Shown here in pieces: positions 15,401 to 27,400 of a DNA stretch of 64,000 nt. Position numbers and translations under genes: made by a program. Position 1 is the stretch's first letter; each line of letters opens with the position of its first letter. The stretch is from NCBI GenBank assembly GCA_035222895.1, contig JAVYIG010000707.1, forward strand, positions 248,001 to 312,000. Direction: 5' to 3'. The notes below the pieces were generated by a model. That model saw only the letters and a list, made by a program, of their open reading frames with translations. It was not told the origin of the DNA and ran no database searches. The stretch comes from Strongylocentrotus droebachiensis (lineage: Eukaryota; Echinodermata; Echinoidea; Camarodonta; Strongylocentrotidae).

Positions 15401-18400
15401 TACGCATGACTTTACGAACGACTTGTATATGAAAAGCCAAATGGGATGCTCAATCATTACTAAATACATCTGAAAATATCAGAACAAACTTTGGGCATCC
15501 TATCTGGCACTTCATATACAAGTTATTCGTAAAGTCATGCGTAACTTTACGAACAGCTTTATGAAACACCCCCCCAGGTTGTACATGCAGTAGATGCGAC
15601 CTCCAGGCATATCGATGAAGAAAGTATCGCCCTTTGGTGTTTGTAAAGCAACACAAGATGGGGAAGATATTATAAATCATTGAAAGACGAAAAGAAACAG
15701 AAAAGGATGCGGGAATGGACGAGGACTTAGGAATCAACTTTCTTCTTCTTCTTCTTCTTCTTCTTCAAGATAATCTGCCTCCTTTTCCCCTGGAGAACGC
15801 AGATAATCGATCAATGCAGTTCAACCGAGCCGATTGAACAACGCCATCTAGGAGCAATGGTATACTTAAAAAGACAAAATGTTATCTTCCTAAAAAGACC
15901 TATTTAGTGCTATATAATTGGCTCATCTCGTCATACATTATATGAACAGAGAGAAACAGACGGAAAAAATAAGATGGAGGAACAGCGACTGAAGAGGAAG
16001 ACGGACAGCATGAGATGATTAAAAAAACTGACAACATACCTCATTTCCTGCAAAGAGGAGGAGACCATTGGGAGAGAGAGTCTTGAGTTGAAGTTGGATG
16101 CGGTTACCCACCGACATCTCTTTGGTGCCGCGTTGAACAATGGCATAACCCGACCCATCGAACATCACAGCAGAGTTAGGATCGTCGGGATCGGTCGTCA
16201 CCGCCAGGTCTGTCACATTCCTGAAGAAAGAAAGAAAGGAACAAATGTATTTGGTTATCTTCCAATGTCACTTTTTTGCTCCACTGTATCCTAATAAAAA
16301 TTGATCAAATATTGCTGAAATATATTAATATGGAACAGCACTGCACACAGAAAAAGGAAAGTGGGATAAATGAGGCCTTGCAAGAAAGTTGAGTTGCGAT
16401 CAATTGCAAGACTTACGCTTGAATTTGGGGATTTGCAATTGATTGCAACTGTCTTGCAACGCCCCATAAGTATATGTAGACTGAAAGTTTGGTCCAAACT
16501 CTTAAGCAAAGCTCTCAAATTTGTTTGAATATCAGGGCATTTGAAAGGAAGTCATTGTCTGGGGATATTTCTATAATGATAACCTTCTACATTTGACACA
16601 AAAAGCATCAGAAAGCTCACAAAAATTATAATCATTAATTATAAAATATCAATAAAAAGCTCATAAATTGTTTAACTTCATTGCTTTGAATTTGTAATAA
16701 AGTTGAACAATGTTTGATGATTGACAAACCTCATGATTCCCTCGTTTACAGAGCTAGCATTGACAAAGTTCCAGACTCCGATGGGCGTCTCGCCAAACTG
16801 GAATTCGTCCACCCCACCGATGAAGTCGCGGTTGCTGATCACTCCTGGTAACTGTTTGGTTGAAAGAAAAAACAGTGATTAATCATTAAAGGCACATAAT
16901 CCTAGGTTCTCAAGGGCTAATTGTGTTGTCAATCACCAAGAGAGCACTCAATTTTACAACCGATGGGTCTTGAGCAATGCATGTACCCCCCCCCCAATGA
17001 CATCAAAAAAATGTACTGTATGGAAAATGTATCATTATAAACTACAGACACTTTAACACTCTTTCGTACTCCGAGGCAAGTGGGCTGTCGAGTTCTTATT
17101 GAGGCCTACACTGATGTACATGCATGCATCATCAACAAAAAGCCATAATCATTGATACCGGTTGAAGTTATTTACAATTAAGAATACCATCTCTACAAAA
17201 TTGCCACATAATTCATCAAACATAAAAAATATCTAAAAAAGGTGGGAGACAAAAAGTGATCCACAAGAACACCATGCATAACATCATCCTCACCATCAAC
17301 ATCATCATTGCTGTCATCATCAACACAATCATCAAACATCCCTTTATCACCATCATCATCTTCATCATTACCACCACCACCATCATTGCTGTCATCATCA
17401 ACAACATCACAATCATCCCTTTATCACCATCATCATCATCATCATTACCACCACCACCATCATTGCTGTCACCATCAACAACATCATCAAACATCCCTTT
17501 ATCACCACCACCACCATCACCACCACCACCACCACCACCATCATCCCCACCACCACCATCCCCGGCCCCCACCATTATCATCCACTTACATCAGCACTTT
17601 GTGGAGCACCTCCGATGTACATGATAGACTCGGGTTTGAGATCTAGGAGGGTAAAGGCTCCGGTGGTTGACGACTCTCCGTCCTGGTAACCAGTGTTCTC
17701 TGTGGTAACCGTGACCTTGGCATAGCGACCATACCTGAAGATTTATAATTTAAGACACTTGTTTCATCTCCATGTATCAATTTGAAATCATCTTGAAGCC
17801 CCACTGCACTACTTATAGCTACTTATAGCTACATGGTAGCTGCGACCATGAAAACCTCAGAATATGTAGTTGTGATATATCTTCCAAACGGGGAATAGCC
17901 AATCAGTCGATTTTAGTCAAGAAACAATGTTTTATAGCTAACTTAATATCTTGACCTTGAGAGGGAGCTATACAACATTAAAAGTTTAATATTTACAATT
18001 TTATCACATTAGACTAGTTTTGAACCGCGACAACGATCATTGAATATTGTAAAATCGCATATGCTTCCATTATGTTCATTTAAACCAATTTCATGACCCC
18101 ATACCAAAACTTTGTATTACCTTTAATGGAGAGCTGATTTGATGAGATAACCACCCGTCAGTGACCTTGAAGAAAGGTCTAATCCCCCCTGGCCAAACTA
18201 GCACAGACGGCTTTAAGACCTAAAGTCAAATTCCACAAGTACACAAAATGTGCCCATCCCCCTCTCATTCTGTTTTTATTTTCCCTTTCAGAACTTTTAC
18301 CCCAAAAGGTGCCTGAAATAAGTTTGTTTTTGCTTACTGATCAGAGATTGAATAAATAACTTTTTGTTCTTTTTTTTCCCCCCTCATTAGAAATTTAATA

Positions 18401-21400
18401 AAATTGTGCCCCCTTCCCCTTTACAGAATCCTGGATACGCCCTGTGCATGTCATATACCTCTCTACAAATACTCTTTGAACAAAATAAATTTATTACAAG
18501 GAATTCTTAATTTCTGAGGAAATGGGGGGATCCCCTAAAAAGCAAATGTAACATACCTCTCTACTAGGACGTATCGCCACAGTCCGTCAGTGACGTCCTG
18601 AGCTACTGTTGCCATGGCGTCAGCGTCTCCGAGGTTGTATCGGAAGACGAGGTTCCTGTTCTCCAGGGTGAGGGCAAGATAATCATCCTGTTCGGGGTCA
18701 AAATAGGGAAGATGTTACCATAATAATAATAATATTATAATTAGATCAATTTATATTGCGCAGCTACTATATAGATATACTCTACTGCCTTCAAGTTGTT
18801 ATAAACACAAAGTGCTACTTTACAGACTCACAATAAAAACTAATGTTATAATCAGATATGTTTTCTATAATAAAGGCCCGACTATTGGTAAAATCTTGGT
18901 TATTCAGTGTTATATAATCCAATTACATTACAATTAAACATAAATCAACACTTATATTATCCAATTTGCATACTGACTATTGAAATACAATTATTCGTAA
19001 CAGGTGAATGAAATAATGCGTATCATGGCATTTAAGTATCGATGTGGTTACATTACGAAAATGGTCTATTTAGATGTGTCATGAAAATTGACAAACTTTC
19101 ATGGTTTCAGGAAACATGTTGCACCACCCATGGTATATGCAGTGCAAGTGAGTTCTGCTAGAATACACTTGTGTTTAATATGCCTTCAAAGCCTGTCTGC
19201 ACCAGTTTGGCCAGGATGGATTAGACCTCCCTGCGTGGTCACTGACAGGTGGTTATCTCATCAAATCAGCTCTCAATAAACATAAGAAAAAGGGGATCAT
19301 GGGGGACCAACAGGTACCGCTTAGGCATTGTTTGCTATATAGAGGGCGCAAGTAGCTACAAGTAGTGCAGACAGGCTTTAAACTGGCAATGTGTTTTAAG
19401 AGCTTTCTTTTTTCTAAATAAAAAATTAAAGTGAGTTCATACCCCTGCTGCTGGGCCACCGACGTAGTACAGGAGCCCGTCATTGGCTTGGGTCGTGAAG
19501 TAGAAAGAGAAAGACGAGATGGGGGTAGATTCGGAAACCTCTGCAGGGGCCTTGAGCTCTACGTAGCTGTTTGGACCAAACTTGGCTGCGACCTTGATCT
19601 GTGGGTAAAGTAACGATGCATGGACAGGTTTAATAGCAGTCATGTTTTTTTGAAAGAGGTGAGGTGATCGGTGCTTGAGCAGGCATGGTTCAAAAGCAGG
19701 CAATGTCGGACCTTGAGGTACTCTTTGTGCAAATTAGACAATGGTGAAAACTGCAAGCAGATCATAGATGCACGTGTATGGAAATGAACATCAATACTAC
19801 AAGCTGAACAAAACATGTGTCAACTTTTCACACCTAAAATTTTGGCATCCCTATGTTTACGATCTTGAAAGAATATTCAGTTACACATACACTGTACATG
19901 TAACACAAAGTGCATGAAACAGAAAAATATATAAATAATCTACATATACAAGAGATATTCATAAATGTACTCTGTACTTTTCAAGAACATGAATAGATCT
20001 GCGTTCTGTTGTAATATGCGCTATACAAGAACTGAACTATTATTATTATTATTAAACCAGTGACCCCGACTAATACCCCAGAATTATTCATACCCCTTAT
20101 ACTGAAATTTGTTGTTTTTAGTGTTTTTTGTAACTCAAGAATGTAAGGAACTGGTTGAAGTAGGGCCTTTGTTGAATAATTTTAGATGTAAGCTTTGATA
20201 CGTCACATTCTCAAGAAACATCGGGACAAATCAATATTTGACATGCTGAAAAAAATTGCAAAATTCGTTAAAAATAACTTTTTAAATGTTCGCTTGGTGA
20301 ATTGATAAGAAGTATGATTATCATGCTGGGAAAAGTGATTACTAAATCTTGAAGGGACTACACATTGACAAAGTTGTTCTGAAGAACGATAATTAATCGA
20401 TTGCCTACAAGTAGTTTGAGTGTTTTGTTTGAGTTCAGTGTACAGTAATGGCACTTAAAACATAAATACTTTGTAGAAAATTTTCTCAGTCCATCGAGCA
20501 TCAAACTAAAGAAGAAACAGCTGATAAACATTTCATGAATAACTGCCATGCCACATGTGACACAATCTCAGAAAATATGAAAAGCACAATAGAAATATAC
20601 ATTGAAATATGCATAAATGAAAAGAAAAATCATAATATGAAAACACATCTACCATCAACAGAAGCAAGGCATTTCCTCCTCTAGTATGAAAAACTACTGT
20701 ATCATAATATAGAATTTACAAGCTCTCCCTCCAATTTTCATAACAAATAGTTACATGTGCTATTAGAAAAAACAAATGTTTCCCATCTTTCCAATTTTCT
20801 GCTTTTATCTAACAAAAAATGAATGATCCAGTTCCGTTTTCACAAGTTTTCCACCCTTGGTTCAACATGCTCTATACACTGGCTAGAATGCTGAATTTAT
20901 CGCCATCTACATAAAATATGTATATATTTATTTACTTCAAATCGATTTTCAAACTTGTACTTGTCGTACATGAAAGTCCAATAGTTCCTTACCATTTTAC
21001 TGCATAAGCTGAACTACATGTAATTTCTAGAATTACGATTGGTGGATTTCATATAATCTTTTATTTCCCTAATACATGTAGACTGATATTTTCCTAACTG
21101 GCTACCAGTTCTTCTTTTGCCTAGTTCCCTTCTAAATTACTATACTACTGACAGGGCACTGCTTCAAATAAATTATACAAATCCTTTCACCCCCTAAAAC
21201 ATTAATTCATGCTTGACTCTTCCACTAGTACAAACTCTACTGATAGTTGCTATGGATACAGAAGTAAACATCTAACCCTCAAGTTGTTATCATGACAGGA
21301 AAAAATATGAGCAGGCAGAATGCGTTATGATACAAAGTGGAATGAAGAAAATCTAACTCACACTAAAGAAAAGACACTTTTATCTTTTTTTTGCTTGCAG

Positions 21401-24400
21401 AGCTATTTTTAAAATGAAAAATGGGACCATGTCCATATTACCACTTCTATTTCATTTCTCATGAATTTGGAGAGGTCTTCAAGAGTGTGGGGAGAAAAAA
21501 GGCATACATACACTGTATATTTTTCTTTCTAGTCTCTCTCCGAAGATTGTACTAAATGCTTTTCTAGCCGAAAGCCCTACATTTCACGTCAGCTGTTTGA
21601 TCAGCAAATGAATATTTCTAAAATGACAAACAGTTGAATTTTATGGCCTTATGCTTCTGCTTGCCTATGATAAATAAAAGCTATTTTTATTCTTTCCTAT
21701 AACAGATATCTGATGGTAGGTACATGTAAATCAAAGGGTGATAATGTTATCTCAATATATTATATCGTTGATTATATGGTCGTTGGTTTAATTAGGTCCA
21801 TTTATAAAACCCCAAAAGCCAATGTCGCATATTTTTTTGTTTTACAATGTAACTTTTATATGCTGCAATGTTTCTATTTCCTGCTACTCACTGTTTGGAG
21901 TTCAATGGATCCAGTAAAGAAAAAAAAGCATTCATTTAAAAAAATTCCAAGAATACTATAATCTCATCAACAGTTGTACGATTAAACTTAACAAGTCAAT
22001 GCATACATGTAGCAGCCCCTCGCCAGGTACAAATGGCCTATATATAGCAACCTTTGCATATCTATTGAGCTGTGACCTTTGACCTACATACTCCAAAATC
22101 AAACTTAGCTTGTATTTTGATTACATATACCTTCATATCAAATTTCATTAAAAGCCATCAAACATTACTAAAGTTATTGAATGGAAACCAGATTTGTTAC
22201 TCATGGACACGTTTACTATATCCCCTCCAACTTTGTTGGCGAGGCGATAATTATCTGCAACATCAATACATACTGCATTCTAACCTCGATCAAATATTGA
22301 CAACCTAATTGGATAGCTGAGTAGAATAATAATTGTACGTTAGTACCGCTGAGAAGCCTAAATTTGTTTTAAAGGTACAAAATGCAAAGAACTACATAAC
22401 TGCCTGCCCATTCAAACTCCTCGATTCAAAAATATAAACATTCTACATGCAAAGCTGAGCACTAAGTGGTTTCAAGGAAACCATTTGATGATTTATATCA
22501 AGAAATGTAATTTTAATCTGTTTTTACAGGAATTGTGTCTTGTAGAAAACCGATATCTGGAAAACAGATTTGAAAAGCTTGTGTATAGTGCAACATCATT
22601 CTTCCCCCAAAAATACTTTTCAGAAGATTTCATGTATCACACATTTAAACACTTGAACTGGTCTATCTGTCTATCTATCAAGGTATCTTCTCCAAGCTCA
22701 GTCAGAGGTTTATTGCAACGATAAATCTCTCAAGATACTTTGATGTCTATTAATGTAGCCAACGTATTTTGCCTTCCTTTCTTTAACCATTCCTATCTAG
22801 ATATTTTGTGTAAGCAGTGCCACATGTAGTATTTCTCTGTTAGCTTTCATATTTTTCCATGATATTCTCATCATTCTCCTGTTCACCAAATTTTCAAATC
22901 TGATGATAACCTTGCTTTCTTGACCGTATCAGTATAAATGTGTACTAGGTACTGAGCAGAGGCTATATCATCATCCACATTTGGCGACATCTCTGATTAA
23001 AGTTGCTCAAGCGTGGGTATATAGAGGGCAGCACACGGACGTACGCACAGGAGCGTAATACCCATTGGCTCAGTGTTATGTAGTGATCTCCAAGTTGCCT
23101 ACTTCACAAACAACTATACCCATGCATGAACATCTTTAAGTCTTAATTCATCTCGGACTGCCATCTTGTTTAATGTATATTATACATTTACACTTTTTGT
23201 GTGACAAAAGTCAACTTTGCCAGCCTGCTTATTGTTCCTGTAGTCTACAAAGGCAAGTGAAGGGTTAAAACCGTGCTTACTGTAACTGATAAGCAAAGCT
23301 AACTGTATATTAATCTTAAGACATAGCTTGCTAGCGTAGTGGGTGGGGGGGGGGGGGGGAATTTATAAGATATCAAAAAGAGGGAGGGAAGGTTTATCAA
23401 TTGGAATTGCACATGCAATCAGAGCTGGTAATCACAGCATTATCAAAAGAGGTATAAAACAACAAAATATTTCCTTCAAATGGAAATCTATTTTTGGAGG
23501 GGTCAATTCTTTTTTCTCTTTTTCTTCTTCTTTTTAAAAACTTTTGTATTTAGATGGACATGATCCCTTACTCCGTTAGCCAGTGAACGTGCTTCGGCAA
23601 TCTTTTTCTGGATCTCTGCGAGGTCGTAGGTCATGGAGAGGGTCATGTTGTCCATGAGACGGTGCTGCATCCTCAGTCTGTCCCTCAAGCCTGGGATCTT
23701 TCCCTCGATGTCACGGATTTCATCAACTGCAGGGGAGGGGGGAAATGGAAGAGAATTGGATTTAAGTATGTGTACGTTATAGTTATCATCATCAGCCATC
23801 TTCATAACCATCATTGTCACCATCCACATCATCATCATCATCATCATAACCATCATCATCATCATCACCACCACCACCATCAACATCATCATCGTTATCA
23901 TCATAATAATCATAATGTGACTACACATGTACATGAATACAGAGAACATCTTGATTAATACAATACGACTAGTTCACAACATATGTATGTACTCCGATTC
24001 TATGCATGCTCCTCTTACATGTACTCTGGTAACTGTAGACATCTATGAGGATTGCCAGAGTCTTGTCTGGCATTGCAACAGCTAATGTATGCAACTGGCA
24101 TTCTGACTACAGAAATGGAATACTATACAATGAACATTCATGTACATATTATATGTTTCAGTTTGTCTACAATGTAGCTATATAGCCTACTTGAAAATGG
24201 GTTGATTTTCAAATTAACTCATCTCTGTGTGTCTGTGCATATATTATGTTTACAAAAAGATGAATGCAAGTAAAAATAGGCAAGAGAAAGGGTTGAGAGA
24301 AATAGGGAAAGATCTGTTTTAGGGTTACACAGAGAGCAAAAGAAAGGGGAGAGAGGGGGAGAGAGGGGGAGAGATGGGGGAGAGAGACAGGTAGACTTTA

Positions 24401-27400
24401 TGAGTTTGAGGAAGAGAGAGAGAGAGAGAGAGAGAAAGTTTTTAGTTTGAGAGAGAGAAAGAGTTTAAGAGTTTGACAGAGAGAGAAAGAGAGTGAGTTT
24501 GAGAGAGAAGGGAGAGGGTCAGAGAGAAGGGGGAAGGGGAAATAGAATCTTAGTGAAGTTACATGTGCATGTTGGCTGTGATACATGTACATCTATAAAC
24601 CATTCATAATAATGGGACTCATCTAGTTTGTGAGATGGGAAGGTGGATAGAGTAAAGGACGATACACTTCCTATAACAAAACTAATGCTCATCTGGCTCT
24701 TAACAGATGACTTCTAAAATTTCTTTGCAGAAGGACACTACTTACGATGTTCCTCAACATATTTGTGATGCAGCTCATAACGGTTTAAGTGGGTGAAAAA
24801 CATTGAAAATTGCTACGCTATGAACTATGCTTCTTTTTACAACAGGCCTTACCAACGATGATTTCCGGAGATGGGTTCCCTAGTTCAATAAAAGTTGGAA
24901 AGATATCAAGTAGAAATATGTGCTGCAATCTTGTAGTTCCCTACAAAGCCTAAAAACTTATATAAATGCCATCAAGGACAGATTGCTTAGTTGTTGATAT
25001 GAAAACCCAACTACTAATTTTGATGTGTCAACTTTGCCGATGGCAAAGAATGCAAAAATATAACGATGTTGATGTTCTGAGCGATATAAAGACACAAGAA
25101 AAGTTTCAGTTCTTTTAGAACGGGTAACTCTCACTGAAAAAACCCAACAATCCTTGTATGGACAACCCACACAAAGTGTTTAATACCACAAACGGAAATC
25201 CAATATCAAAAGAGGAATCATTCCTCAAATTATACATCCATTTACTGCCTCGTTTTGAAGTTTCCAATCTTTATTTTTAAAACATGTAATGATTGTGTAG
25301 TGACAAGTATGTTATTTCAAACATTAATTTCATGTATTTCTCTACAGATTTAAGCAAATTTGAAAACCAAACAAAAATCCAATATCAAAAGAGGTTTCGT
25401 TCCTAAAATCATACATCCATTTACTGCCTCGTTTTAAAGTTTCCAATCCTTAAAAAAAAAAAAAAGTTGTAATGATTGTGAAAGTAACAAGTATTTTGTT
25501 TAAAACGTTAACTTCATGTATTTCACGTAGTGTTTTGATAAAAATCTGAAAATAAGCCTTGAACATTGGATAGCTGGCGGATGAAGTAAACTCATTGAAT
25601 GATAAAACGAAGAGGTTTCCAACTTATTGGGTTATGTAAATGAGGGTTTAAACCATGGGTTAAGTTAAACCTCCTTTGAGAATTCAGGCCATTGAATGAT
25701 GAAACCAAGAGGTAACCAACTTACTGGAGTTCTGCGAAGAGGCCATCTTATCGTTAGCTGCCTGGATCGTAGCACCGAGACCGTTGAGCTTCGCCTTGAC
25801 GTCTCCAGCCCGGTCGATCATGTCATCGGCCCGGTCCTTGGCGTCGTTTCCGATGCTTTCGGCGGCCATGGCAGTGTTTGCGGCACCCTCTGCCAGGTTT
25901 CCAAGGTTAGCTGATGGATATGGAAAAGAGTTCATGGTGATGATAATGTGACAAACTAAGATCGTGTCAGCACCTGTTTAAACTATTCCAAGGTGCGTGA
26001 TGACGGAAAAAGATGTGTTGCTATGAATGAACAAGCCTACTCTAAATTCAAGTTGGTTTATTGAAATAATTGTGAAAATTGTGGAATATTCAACCAAGGA
26101 TAATAAAATTATTGGTATTTACATATTTGTTTTGATTGAACAAATAAAACACTGACACCAATATTGCTTACCGGTACTCCTATTTTTACATGACAAGAGC
26201 TAGCAATAACTTGGATAAGTACAAGTAAGACATTAAGTTATTGATATTAAGTTGGTTTTTTATCAAAAGCAGAAAAATGAGAGACAACTGTCAGCTCACA
26301 ACTGTCTGTAAGAGTTTGAGCAAAGTCTGATTACAAATAGGAAAAATTATGATTTTTAAAATTTGTCATCAGTGAAACACAAATTTGCAACACAAATGAG
26401 AGAGGAGCTCGCAAGATACGTCACAGAGTTGCCAATTTGTGTGTGATTGATTGTAACTTTAAAAATTCATAACTTTCACATTTTAGCTACTGACTTCTCT
26501 TATTCCCTACATGTTAAATCCAGGTACATGTACATATACCACCCTTATGGCAATAGGTCGAAGAAGGGGTATGATGTTCTTACCAATGTTACAGTTGTCT
26601 CCAGAATACCCGAGTCTACAGGTGGGATCGGTTGCATCACATTCAGTAATGATGGTGCATTCACTAGATGCTGTAAACAAGAAAACCAAAAACAAACAAA
26701 AATTAATGTAGATGTTAGATCATCATGATCTTCATTCTTTTATCAATATTGTCCTATCAATACATTGCTACTGATTAACAAGCATTATTCTGATTATTGT
26801 AACCACTATAATCATAACGAAAATCATCAACAACACCATCATCTTCCAAACCATCACCATCACAATAATCGTTTTCCCTATCATCAACATCATCATCATC
26901 ACCACCATCAATATCATCATCAACACAATCATTATCCATACCATCATCTTCATCACCATTTTCACTATTGTCATAATAATGATCATCTTCATCTTCATCA
27001 TCATTATCATCATCATCACCATCACCATCACCACCACCACCACCATCCCCATCATCATCATCAATACTTACGAGAGGGGATGGCTGCGATGCCTCTCTCT
27101 ATCTCTGCCAGACCATCTTCCACCGCATCTTGCATCAACACAATCATTATCCACACCATCATCATCATCATCATCACCACCACCACCACCATCATCATCA
27201 TCCATGCCTCTCTATCTCTGCCAGACCATCTTCCACCACATCCAAGTTATCTTTCACCATCTCCACCTCCTCTACTACACCACCACCACCACCACCATCC
27301 AGGGATGCCAACTTTTCAGAGCACAAATCAGTAACCATAAGGCTCAAAATCAGTAATTTGGGGAATAAATCAGTAATTTCCTATGCGGCGCCATGAATCT

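Noticed and set aside
15576..15680. Alternative exon (distant w40 copy)
   Set aside because: It has an acceptor and coding-like start but no donor or remaining LG strands, so it cannot be a complete exon.
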